Of a stretch of 64,000 nt of DNA, positions 17,633 through 25,775 are shown piece by piece (within the stretch, counting starts at the first letter, position 1; the number at the start of each line of letters is the position of its first letter). The translations under genes were made by a program, and so were the position numbers. The stretch spans positions 558,001 through 622,000 of the forward strand of contig CAVVFN010000002.1 in assembly GCA_963747515.1 (NCBI GenBank). Direction: 5' to 3'. This DNA is from Mariniphaga sp963747515 (GTDB taxonomy: Bacteria > Bacteroidota > Bacteroidia > Bacteroidales > Prolixibacteraceae). The notes beneath the pieces are model-generated. The model was not told the origin of the DNA, did no database searches, and was given only the letters and a program-made list of their open reading frames with translations.

Positions 17633-18029
17633 TTAGGCTTCTTTCATATTGTCGTAACCTAATTTATTTAGGGCCTGCTGAAGAATGTATTAATTATTGA
17701 TAATGAATGAAATAAATGATTGTTTTAAAGAATAATGTGCAAACATGTTTAATGCACGGCATAAAAAAGCCTGCACTTAAATTTATTCTGGTCTAAAATT
17801 ATCCCAGAGGGATAACATGTTTATAGTAAATAGTTGATGCGGATTATGCGACCCTGGCCAGGGTCGAACATCTTTCTAATCATCATGTTTCTATAAGCAT
17901 ATGACCTCTCTGAGGTCAAACCGAACATCCATGAGTTTTTCAGCAGGCCCTATTTAAAAGTTTTGGACTCTCCATAATTTGCTTGATTTCAAGGGTACTT
18001 TGCAGCAATAATTTGATCAGGACTTCCAT
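17633..18029 (-). pseudogene. Small ORF interrupted by MITE-like insertion
   Basis: Reading from the ATG at 18029 gives MEVLIKLLLQSTLEIKQIM and then ESPKLLN before entering the inserted element, where TGA follows at once. Removing the 280-base element and one 6-base target copy joins the frame exactly: ...ESPKLLNKLGYDNMKEA and TAA at 17635-17633, 111 bases or 37 codons. The clean join supports a real small helical protein of 36 residues and a real insertion. The family is unknown to me. Confidence 0.5.
17671..17950. mobile_element. MITE-like element, 280 bp, 6-bp target duplication
   Basis: The ends are perfect 12-base inverted repeats: GGGCCTGCTGAA at 17671-17682 and TTCAGCAGGCCC at 17939-17950. 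TATTTA flanks both sides (17665-17670 and 17951-17956). No transposase frame fits inside. The interior holds three short palindromes at 17799-17815, 17849-17866 and 17903-17917, each followed by an AACAT motif. The shape is that of a non-autonomous transposon. Which transposase family mobilises it is not determinable here. Confidence 0.65.
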
Positions 18030-18109
18030 TTTAATTTTTTATAAAGTATTTAGAACCCTGGCGCCAGTAATCGGGTTAAAATTACAGCGACAAAAAATAA
18101 AAAAGTGTA

Positions 18110-18161
18110 AGGTATTCAGGTAGTGTAAGAACACTGACACTTCTTACACTTTTTACACTTT
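18110..18161. repeat. GTGTAAG inverted and direct repeats
   Basis: GTGTAAGAA at 18123-18131 and TTCTTACAC at 18141-18149 form a perfect 9-base stem around CACTGACAC. Further copies AAAGTGTAA (18112-18120 region) and TTTACACTTT (to about 18161) flank it. It lies upstream of the interrupted small ORF on the minus strand and could be a regulatory hairpin or operator cluster. Confidence 0.5.
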
Positions 18162-18359
18162 GCCACTATGAAAAACAGCCGGGGACAACTTTGCATCCTG
18201 GTGGTGTATGAGATAAACGAAACTGATTAGCAGAGTTTGTTTTCTATTGATTGTTATCTGTTTTACTATCAGTCCTATATAGTTTTATATAAATCATACT
18301 TTATCTCCCTTTTACTAAATTCTGGCAGATTATCTGGCAGAAAATGTTTATCCTCTTCT

Positions 18360-18673
18360 TTACATGAAGAACCGGTCTTTCCGTCCGTCACCGTCGGTGT
18401 CTTCGTTGCGTGCGAGCCAGAGTGGATTCGTGGGATCCATGATAACCTGCCCGACAAGCGGCACACCATCCGCTGCGACGCCATTTTCCGGAGTTTGGGA
18501 ATGAATGTTTCCATAACGGGAATGTGAAGAGTTCAGAAACTTTTCTGCAATCCGGGTTCCTGTTTCCAGTGGGGATTCCCCTTCTGGCCCGTGTTTCAGA
18601 TCGTAATCTTTTGTTTTAGCATTTACCCGATAACAATCAGTGTCAATAAAATCAGTGAAAGAAGTCGTTTCAT
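18360..18673 (-). pseudogene. N-terminal stub of a secreted PUL-type protein
   Basis: From the ATG at 18673 the frame gives MKRLLSLILLTLIVIG, a signal peptide, then TAA. The next frame reads on as VNAKTKDYDLKHGPEGES and later RYGNIHSQTPENGVAADGVP followed by IMDPTNPLWLARNED, TDGDGRKDRFF and a stop at 18362-18360. The TNPLWLARNEDTDGDGRKD stretch, an Asp-rich possible calcium loop, is familiar from large secreted glycan-degradation proteins, though I cannot name the family. Only about 100 residues remain, with one frameshift after the signal peptide. It lies 5' of the DUF6259-type gene region and is another broken member of this locus. Confidence 0.6.
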
Positions 18674-18896
18674 AAGGCTATTATTTAAATTTTCATGTTC
18701 GATTTACAGTTAATATTCAGATGATTAATGCCTGTAAATTAGTGAATAAAGTCAATACGATCAACCGAATGCATAAGTTAGAAGAATATTGATAAATATT
18801 TACTTTTCATTATTTAAATCCTACTTACAGGGCATTGTAATAGCCCATTGTTGCATCAGCAACTGCCATCCGGTACAAATTATTTCTCATTCACTG

Positions 18897-21017
18897 TTAT
18901 TTAAGTATCTCGATGATTTTAATTTCCAAAGATTCCAGGTCCATGCTCTCATTTATTCTTTGATTTTTAATTTTCACATCTGATTCAGTAGTGTTTCTAA
19001 GGTCATAAGTTCTTTTATATACTGAACCATCAGGAGTATAATCGGATAAAGTCAAATCAACAGGGAAAGATACAGCCTCTTCACTGAAGTTCGCAATAAC
19101 AAGAGCCAAAGACCCGTCTTCAGCAATCCATAAAGTACTCATCTGCAATGGGATGTTTGTTTCCTTACATTTTTGATCCGACTCAAATTGTTTTAGAAAC
19201 TCTCCATAGACAAAATATTTTCGCCCCGAATAATGTGCCTGACCGAGCGTTTTGAAATAGTTTAGTTTTTTCTTATTCGCTGGTTTGAATAATGCATCAT
19301 AACTAAACCGGCCCGGTTTACAGCCCCACAGGACATCCCGGCCCAACGTGGAAATAAACTTGATGTCTGATCCCATCCCGCCCGGGCTGGCAAAATAGAT
19401 TGTATAACCTGAATAGACTGCAGGCAGCAGTGGTATAGATTTATCACTTCTGGGATTGACCATCAGGAATCCGTCAAGGCCATCCATATATGGCTCAGCC
19501 GAACATTCAGATGTAATGCTAATATTTCGACCATCACCATGCGCAATGTCCTGGACTTTTCCCAGCATTTGCCTGTACCCCTCTATCCAGAAGCTTCCTC
19601 CACCAAGAGGGTGCCCGTGCGATGTGTCAAAGCAGAGATTTGATAGTGATGCGGCTATTTGGTCAATATACACCGAGTTTACACCTATTTCATCTGCCAG
19701 GGTTCTTATTGCTGATACTATCGTATCCTGGTAAGGTTCACTTGTAGGGCACATTACCATCTGCGGCTTTCCGTTACCGTATTTTTCCTGATAGGTAGTA
19801 TTATCATGCTTCTTTGCAGCATAAGGAATAAATTCTCCAATATCTTTATTTGACTTATCAACTATCCTCCCATTTATGTAGGGCATCACCAGAACTCCCA
19901 TATCAGTAAGCTCATGTGTAAATTCTTTTACCCCTTTCTTCGCAGGGAAAAAATGTGGGTAGTGGGTGTCAAATGGGTAAATATTCCAGTTATACCAGTG
20001 AAATCCAAGAGGAACACCAAAAAAATCAACTAAAGTTTTCCATTCTGCAAGTCTCTTCTGATAATCCCTTTTATCTGAAACAGAATATTCCCCTTCTCTC
20101 ATCCAGAGTGCTACGTCCTTAAAAGACTGGGGTGTTGATTTTGCTTCAGAAACTTTTCCTTTTGCTGCCCAAGGAGCCGTTATAGCAAATTTACGGTATA
20201 TCTTTGCTGCCGAAAGCCAGTCTCCCTGAAATACACCGAACATAAAAGGGAAGGGGTCATTAAAGTCAGACCCCGGAACTCCCATATCTTCAGCATATAC
20301 TTTTACATAGTACTCATTACCCGGTTCAATAACAAATTTCTTTTTCCATGCCAGGGGATCATGGGTAGCCATATAGATGCCATTTCTTCCATTATTTGCT
20401 CCTATAAACTGCATAGACATATCACCATATCCGCCCGGATAGTTTATGTCCTGTCTTCCATTATAGTTTTTGTAAAGAGCTCCCCATGATTCTGAACTTC
20501 CACCATGGTTTCCAAATGTACCGTAAATATCATAATTAATGGAGTCTAGAAAACCTGTGATTTTGGGGAATGATAAATCCCATAGTCCCCATTCTTTCGA
20601 TTCATTGTTAACATTTATATGCCAGTCGGCGATTCCCGTTTTGTCAGGAAGATTAATCACCACCTCCACTTTTACATCTTTTAATTCAGGAAACCCCAGA
20701 TCGTCCCATAATATCTTGACTGTCTGTCCTGCATTTTTGTTTTTTATTATGGTCCCTTTTCCCGGTTGAGATAATTTATTTGTGGTTGTAATAATCTTCT
20801 CATCCCTGGCAAAAGAAAGCTGCCACAGTTCTTTGGAAGGAGTGCGGGTAGAGATATGCTCTTTTGCCGTTTTAAGATCAGTAAGCCCAATTAGTGAATA
20901 ACTCCCTTCCTCAAAGGTAAAAGCAACATTTTGATTCTTCAAAACCACATTACCACTATCATTGCAGGATTCGAATACTATCACAAAGAGTAGTAAAATG
21001 AATACTGTTTTTTTCAT
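18897..21017 (-). CDS. DUF6259-type glycoside hydrolase-like lipoprotein
   Basis: The 706-residue product has a lipoprotein signal (MKKTVFILLLFVIVFESC, lipobox Cys18). Residues about 25-290 form a beta-sandwich typical of GH31/36-like N-terminal domains, and about 300-600 a TIM barrel with GFHWYNWNIYPFDTHYPHFF, VMPYINGRIVD, GVNSVYIDQIAAS and ISITSECSAEPYMDG. VYIDQI and TSECSAE are at positions where the catalytic acids of clan GH-D-like enzymes occur. The layout is that of DUF6259 proteins, an uncharacterised glycoside hydrolase-like family. It is likely exported to the outer membrane and works on the same glycan as its neighbours. It looks complete. Assignment of catalytic residues is inference. 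Confidence 0.75.
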   Translation of the reverse strand: MKKTVFILLLFVIVFESCNDSGNVVLKNQNVAFTFEEGSYSLIGLTDLKTAKEHISTRTPSKELWQLSFARDEKIITTTNKLSQPGKGTIIKNKNAGQTVKILWDDLGFPELKDVKVEVVINLPDKTGIADWHINVNNESKEWGLWDLSFPKITGFLDSINYDIYGTFGNHGGSSESWGALYKNYNGRQDINYPGGYGDMSMQFIGANNGRNGIYMATHDPLAWKKKFVIEPGNEYYVKVYAEDMGVPGSDFNDPFPFMFGVFQGDWLSAAKIYRKFAITAPWAAKGKVSEAKSTPQSFKDVALWMREGEYSVSDKRDYQKRLAEWKTLVDFFGVPLGFHWYNWNIYPFDTHYPHFFPAKKGVKEFTHELTDMGVLVMPYINGRIVDKSNKDIGEFIPYAAKKHDNTTYQEKYGNGKPQMVMCPTSEPYQDTIVSAIRTLADEIGVNSVYIDQIAASLSNLCFDTSHGHPLGGGSFWIEGYRQMLGKVQDIAHGDGRNISITSECSAEPYMDGLDGFLMVNPRSDKSIPLLPAVYSGYTIYFASPGGMGSDIKFISTLGRDVLWGCKPGRFSYDALFKPANKKKLNYFKTLGQAHYSGRKYFVYGEFLKQFESDQKCKETNIPLQMSTLWIAEDGSLALVIANFSEEAVSFPVDLTLSDYTPDGSVYKRTYDLRNTTESDVKIKNQRINESMDLESLEIKIIEILK

Positions 21018-21159
21018 AATAAGTGAATAAAGTGTTATTGAATCGATGAAATAGTTGTTGTCAATATATTCATTTGTCGGTATCTATTTTAAGCTAGCAA
21101 GTGCAATTGAAGAAAGCAGTTAGTTAGACATACTCTGAATTTTCAAAAGGTTCCGTTAA

Positions 21160-22944
21160 TCATCGAATCAACAATACCCAATCACTATTATCAGGTGCCT
21201 GAATCTGGTACAGCGAACTTGCATCGATTGCACCGATGGGTCTATGTTCCCCTGTCCGTGGATCCAGCCATTCAGCCTTAAGACCTGCGTTTGCGCCCGG
21301 CAGGTTCATTCGTATGATTCCCCCATTTGGAGCATATACGATATATTGCTTTCCATATTCAGCCAGACAATACGCTTCATCGCTACCCCTGACGAGTTCG
21401 TTGGCCGGATTCATTTTCCAATATTCAAATTGCTGTAAGGCGTCAACAGCAATTTTTAACTGCCTTTGGCCTACACAATCAGCGCCAAGCTGATCTGGCT
21501 TAAACAAATGCTGGTCAAGTGGTTTGATTGGCACCCATCCCCGGCCAATGGATCCATAGGTATGGTTTTCCGGATTTTCGTAGCTCCAGTCGGCCCACAT
21601 CACATGTCCTCCTGCACACAAAAATCCCCAAATGATGCGTAACGGTTTTTTTGCGCGTCCCTGGCCTTCCCATAGCCCTTCTGTAGTCAATCATGGGGAA
21701 ATCCGCCGTACGAATCCAATACCAGTTCGTTGTTCGGCCCGGCTTCCTGCCATTGGGGCTGAGTGTATCCAACCGCCTTCATTACTGGCATCGCCCCATA
21801 ACGGCCGGGTTGGATTTTCGATAGAGGTTTGGAGAGCGTTGAGTTTCCGGCTTATGGGAATATTGAGTTTAGACAACCAATGCCGGTTCTCGCCGTGCCA
21901 TTGTTCACAATCCTGGGCTGTTATCATTCGTCCCCAAGGAGTAATGGAGGCGAAATATTCGCCATATTCTATAAATTCCTGCTCATCCTTAACGCCATAA
22001 TAATACACCTCGGTTCCGCCGAGAGACCAATAAGCCAGGTTCCAGAAAGCTCCCTGGCGGGCCACGAAATATCGGATGATCCTGAGATTGCGCTCTGTAT
22101 TGAACCGATCCTTGATACCCGGGTTCATGACCAGTTCAGTTGGCGGATATTTACCCCGCTCCTGACCGCCATATTTCCCGCTAGGACCTTCAAAGGGACC
22201 AATGTAAACTCCTGCGTCACCTGCCGCTAGAAGCATTTGATCCCATTCGTGCCACATCCGTAGGTTCATGCGATCATAATCCACTTCCTTTTTGGATTCG
22301 TCGGCAGTGGCAAATGCTGTAACGTTATGATAACCATCAGGCCAGTTGGAACGATTCATAGTGCGGGTGACAATGGTATTGTATTCGTGCACCCTGCACC
22401 ACTCAATGGCGTCCTGCCAGTCGATGGGTGTGAGTGCACAGCTGGCATGCATGGACAACGGCATAAAACGCTCGCCGCGAATGGTTTTAAACCAATGTGG
22501 GTTTTGTGGATCAAGGGTCCAAAAGCCCGGTTTGGCATCTTTTTCCACGCACTCGAAATCGCCGGATGCACCGGGCGTGCCGTCAGAAAATGTGATTTCG
22601 TACGACCATTTTCCTGACTCGTCCGGCATAAAGCGCTGTTTCCAGATATGACCTTCCTGCCCGCCCTTGCTGTCGCCGTCATAAAACCCAAAAAAATTGA
22701 CCTTCCGGCCTTTGGGCGAAGTAAAAATCGAATTTAACTCAACTTCGATAAAAGGATTAACATATTCCGATTTGTTTTCGATTTGGATTTCAAACAACCC
22801 GTAAAGTGGAATTTTCACTGTTTTCGAATGCGTCGGACCATCTGTTCCAGTTTCGGGAAGTGAAAAGGAATACCCGCTAAAACTACAAATAGAAATTGTC
22901 ATTGTTAAGACAAACAATACTATGATTCTTTTCATTTTATTCAT
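21160..22944 (-). pseudogene. DUF5060/DUF4038-type glycosidase split by in-frame TGA
   Basis: The first part (21691-22944, 417 codons) has a signal peptide (MKRIIVLFVLTMTISICSF), a DUF5060 N-terminal domain (PLYGLFEIQIENKSEYVNPF to WSYEITFSDG) and most of a TIM barrel (WFKTIRGERFMPLSMHASCA, GGTEVYYYGVKDEQEF). A TGA at 21693-21691 ends it. The very next codons in the same frame continue the barrel and a C-terminal collagen-binding-type domain (GANAGLKAEWLDPRTGEHRP) to 21160. The whole would be 594 residues. One C-to-T change at an Arg CGA codon would explain it. No SECIS-like context is apparent, so a nonsense mutation or base error is likelier than recoding. The gene is more G/C-rich than the DUF6259 gene beside it. 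Confidence 0.75.
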
Positions 22945-23148
22945 TTTAAATTGATATAATTTAATACGCTGACTCTGTTTAATTAATTCTTTTTTCTAAA
23001 ATTCAAACATTCATATAGAATCATTGCTAACCGGATAAAAATATAAGTTTCATAATCTGCCCGGACAACCAGCTATCCTAAAATTTTGTTGGCCACAAAT
23101 GATTCATAATATCTTTTTCGCAAACAAATCTGTTTCAAAATTATTATT
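22945..23148. other. A/T-rich spacer upstream of glycosidase
   Basis: No gene is seen. It must contain the promoter of the minus-strand gene at 22944. It ends at the hairpin 23149-23171. Confidence 0.4.
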
Positions 23149-23171
23149 AAAAAGGGGTTACATCCCTTTTT
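23149..23171. terminator. Bidirectional hairpin (AAAAAGGG / CCCTTTTT)
   Basis: AAAAAGGG and CCCTTTTT pair over eight bases with a seven-base loop. The A and T flanks make it terminator-like in both directions. No plus-strand gene ends here, so its user is unclear. Confidence 0.4.
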
Positions 23172-23231
23172 ATAAATAACAATTTCATCCATTATTAAAC
23201 GCCAACCACTATAATAGACAAGTCGTAATGA

Positions 23232-23333
23232 CCCTATTTTGCTAACAGCAAGTACATTGGTTCGGTTGTAGTTGCTTAGCAGTATATTTCGGATTTCAAT
23301 TTAAAACCGCTTCATTTGAGGCGGTTTTCTTTT
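23232..23333 (+). ncRNA. Possible small structured RNA
   Basis: TGCTA at 23240-23244 plus AGCAA at 23247-23251 pair with TTGCT at 23272-23276 plus TAGCA at 23277-23281, leaving a two-base bulge and a 20-base loop. A strong intrinsic terminator follows at 23303-23328 with a T-rich tail. A stem followed by a terminator and no ORF is the shape of a small RNA. The 5' end is a guess. The region could instead be a plain spacer. Confidence 0.3.
23303..23333 (+). terminator. Intrinsic terminator
   Basis: AAAACCGC pairs with GCGGTTTT (inner TC/GA pairs, loop ATTT), followed by CTTTTT. On the plus strand it would end the possible small RNA. It also works weakly in reverse. Confidence 0.55.
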
Positions 23334-23395
23334 TGTAGCCTTTTCTTTCCCATAACCAGCTGTTTCGGTATGTATCTGGTATGTATTAAAAGAAA

Positions 23396-23421
23396 AAGAG
23401 TTGTAGTATATACTACAACTC
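23396..23421 (-). terminator. Terminator of tRNA-Ala, perfect 24-base palindrome
   Basis: GAGTTGTAGTAT and its exact complement form a 24-base palindrome at 23398-23421. On the minus strand it is followed by a run of T (TTTTTCTTTT), 13 bases past the tRNA 3' end. Confidence 0.75.
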
Positions 23422-23434
23422 CTTGATTTTCAGG

Positions 23435-23508
23435 TGGAGCATATCGGAGTCGAACCGATGACCTCTTGACTGCCAGTCAAGCACTCTAGCCAACTGAGCT
23501 AATGCCCC
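23435..23508 (-). tRNA. tRNA-Ala (GGC)
   Basis: The 74-base gene folds as a full cloverleaf: acceptor GGGGCAT with ATGCTCC, anticodon stem CTTGA/TCAAG and loop CTGGCAG, giving anticodon GGC. The G3-U70 wobble pair, the identity element of alanine tRNA, is present. The T arm has TCGGTTCGACTCCGA. The 3' CCA is not encoded, as is common in Bacteroidota. Confidence 0.93.
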
Positions 23509-23700
23509 ATTTCATGATGCATGTAAATCGGAATGCTTGTTTAAAGATGCGAGGCAAATATATAAAATTATTTTTTTGGATTTGTATGTTGTGGTAAAGT
23601 TTTTGTAGTAATTTTACTGATAAGGAACTGGATAAAACAGAACATGAACAGTGTTCATTGCAGGGATTTGTACTGCCTTTTTAAATATAAAAAAAATTGA

Positions 23701-23730
23701 TTTGCAAATAATAATTATTTTTTATCTTTA
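23701..23730 (+). promoter_or_regulatory. Bacteroidota-type promoter of tonB
   Basis: TTTG at 23701-23704 and TATCTTTA at 23723-23730, spaced by 18 bases, fit the TTTG/TAnnTTTG pair with one mismatch. The tonB ATG follows 52 bases later. Confidence 0.5.
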
Positions 23731-23782
23731 GCCCCTCGCAATTGGGGTGGATTAGTAAAAAGAAATAATAAAAATAAAAACA

Positions 23783-24469
23783 ATGGAAGTTAAAAAATCA
23801 CCGAAAGCAGACCTTGAAAGTAAAAGAAATGTTTTTCTTTTAATGGGTTTGGTAATTGCATTAGGCTTAACTCTGGCGGCTTTTGAGTATAATACTTCAC
23901 CCAAAAAAACAGAATCTCTGGGGCAGATGCAAATGCAGGAAATTGAAGAAGAAATCATTCCGATTACCCGGGAACAGGAAATAAAACCTCCGCCACCGCC
24001 ACCGCCACAGGTTGTTGAAGTACTGAATATTGTTGACGATGAGGTGGAAATTGAAGATGAGCTTAAAATTGAAGATACCGAAGTTACTGACGATATGATT
24101 ATTGATGTGGCACCGGTTGTTCAAACCAAAGAAGAAGTAGAAGAGGAAGACACCCAGGTATTTTTTATAGTTGAAGAAATGCCGGAATTTCCGGGAGGAG
24201 AACTTGCTTTGAGACAATTTATTGCCAATTCCATTAAGTATCCGGTGATAGCGCAGGAGAACGGCATTCAGGGAAGGGTTTATGTAACTTTTGTTGTTGA
24301 TGCCGACGGCAGCGTTTCTGAACCGCGTATTGCCAGGGGAGTAGACCCTTCACTCGATAAGGAAGCCCTTCGGGTAGTTAGCATGCTTCCAAAATGGAAA
24401 CCTGGAAAACAAAGAGGAAAACCGGTACGTGTATCTTATACTGTGCCGATTAATTTTCAACTGCAATAA
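23783..24469 (+). CDS. tonB: TonB-family energy transducer
   Basis: This 228-residue protein has a short cytoplasmic tail, one membrane helix near residues 17-34, a run of seven prolines at 69-75, an acidic periplasmic linker (VEIEDELKIEDTEV, EEVEEEDTQ), and the TonB C-terminal domain from about 140: MPEFPGGELALRQFIANSI, GRVYVTFVVDADGSV and PKWKPGKQRGKPVRVSYTVP. It couples the proton gradient to TonB-dependent receptors such as the one at 43538-46003. No exbB or exbD gene is adjacent. A promoter and a strong terminator bracket it, so it is probably monocistronic. Several TonB paralogues per genome are normal in this phylum, so the symbol denotes the family. Confidence 0.92.
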   Translation: MEVKKSPKADLESKRNVFLLMGLVIALGLTLAAFEYNTSPKKTESLGQMQMQEIEEEIIPITREQEIKPPPPPPPQVVEVLNIVDDEVEIEDELKIEDTEVTDDMIIDVAPVVQTKEEVEEEDTQVFFIVEEMPEFPGGELALRQFIANSIKYPVIAQENGIQGRVYVTFVVDADGSVSEPRIARGVDPSLDKEALRVVSMLPKWKPGKQRGKPVRVSYTVPINFQLQ

Positions 24470-24489
24470 ACCAAAATAAAGATATTTAT

Positions 24490-24521
24490 ACTCCTGATCC
24501 CAACAGGGTCAGGAGTTTTTT
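24490..24521 (+). terminator. tonB terminator
   Basis: ACTCCTGATCC pairs with GGGTCAGGAGT (one G-U) around a short loop, followed by six T at 24516-24521. It ends directly at the first possible ATG of hflX. Confidence 0.8.
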
Positions 24522-24539
24522 ATGCTTAGCACCCACAAT

Positions 24540-25748
24540 ATGATTGAAACGAGAATGCCTGCAGAGAAAGCTGTAATTGTAGGGTTAATCTATAAAAACC
24601 AGGAAGAAAAACAAGCGATAGAATACCTCGAAGAATTGGAATTTTTAGCTGATACTGCCGGTGCCGTAGTCTTAAAGAAGTTCACTCAGAAAATTGATGT
24701 TCCCAATTTTTCAACATTTGTTGGGCCAGGTAAGCTGGAGGAGGTAGGGATATACATTAAAGAAATGGAGGTTGATACCGTCATTTTTGATGATGAACTG
24801 TCTCCCACACAATTGAGAAACATTGAACGAAAGCTGGAATGCAAGATTCTTGACCGCACAAATCTCATCCTTGATATTTTTGCCCGACGGGCAAAAACAG
24901 CTCATGCCAAGACACAGGTTGAACTTGCGCAGTATCAGTATCTGCTCCCAAGGCTTACCCGAATGTGGACTCACCTTGAGCGGCAAAGGGGGGGGATTGG
25001 ATTACGTGGCCCCGGAGAAACACAAATTGAAACCGACCGCAGGATTATTCTTGATAAAATCGCCCATTTGAAGGATAAACTGAAGAAAATTGACAAACAG
25101 AAAGCCACACAAAGAAAAAACAGGGGAAAAATGGTACGGGTGGCTTTAGTAGGTTATACAAATGTTGGGAAATCAACCCTCATGAACCTGTTGTCGAAAT
25201 CGGAAGTTTTTGCCGAGAATAAATTGTTTGCCACTCTCGATACTACTGTAAGGAAGGTAGTTGTGGGAAATATACCGTTTTTGCTTGCAGATACAGTTGG
25301 ATTTATCCGTAAACTGCCTCATGATTTGGTGGAATCGTTTAAATCAACCCTCGATGAAGTACGGGAGGCTGATGTTCTTATGCATGTTGTGGATATTTCA
25401 CATCCGGGTTTTGAAGAACAAATCGATACAGTAAATCATACATTAAAAGATATTGATGCCGGCGATAAGAAAACTATTTTTGTTTTTAATAAAATTGATG
25501 CTTTTCATTCCATCGAAAAAGATCCAGACGATTTAACCCCTAAAACCCAGGAAAACATTACACTTGAAGAGTGGAAAAATTCATGGATGGCAAAAAAGAA
25601 TGTACCTGCTCTGTTTATTTCTGCAACTCAGAAAGATAATATTGAAGAACTGAAAAAAACCCTATACGACTTGGTAAAGTCGATACATTCCCAGCGATTT
25701 CCTTACAACGATTATCTTTATGACATTACATGGGAAGAAGAGGAATAA
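24540..25748 (+). CDS. hflX: GTPase HflX
   Basis: The 402-residue protein has the HflX N-terminal domain (GLIYKNQEEKQAIEYLEELE, FSTFVGPGKLEEVG), the Gly-rich linker motif RGGIGLRGPGETQIETDRR and a GTPase domain with GYTNVGKST (G1), DTVGFIRKLP (G3) and NKID (G4). HflX binds and splits 70S ribosomes, chiefly under stress. An ATG at 24522 is in frame but sits on the T-run of the tonB terminator; the ATG at 24540 (MIETRMPAEKAVIVG) is the better start. The C-terminal tail runs to 25748, converging on the next minus-strand gene with 27 bases between them. Confidence 0.93.
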   Translation: MIETRMPAEKAVIVGLIYKNQEEKQAIEYLEELEFLADTAGAVVLKKFTQKIDVPNFSTFVGPGKLEEVGIYIKEMEVDTVIFDDELSPTQLRNIERKLECKILDRTNLILDIFARRAKTAHAKTQVELAQYQYLLPRLTRMWTHLERQRGGIGLRGPGETQIETDRRIILDKIAHLKDKLKKIDKQKATQRKNRGKMVRVALVGYTNVGKSTLMNLLSKSEVFAENKLFATLDTTVRKVVVGNIPFLLADTVGFIRKLPHDLVESFKSTLDEVREADVLMHVVDISHPGFEEQIDTVNHTLKDIDAGDKKTIFVFNKIDAFHSIEKDPDDLTPKTQENITLEEWKNSWMAKKNVPALFISATQKDNIEELKKTLYDLVKSIHSQRFPYNDYLYDITWEEEE

Positions 25749-25775
25749 AAGTTGGGACAAATGTCAGACATACAT

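Noticed and set aside
18237..18527. Plus-strand frame of 96 codons
   Set aside because: The opposite strand carries the recognisable signal peptide and Asp-rich stub of a secreted protein.
21691..21693. Selenocysteine at the in-frame TGA
   Set aside because: No SECIS-like stem is apparent after it, glycosidases of this type are not selenoproteins, and the codon fits a lost Arg CGA.
24522..24539. hflX start at 24522
   Set aside because: That ATG sits on the terminator T-run of tonB; the next in-frame ATG at 24540 fits the family better.
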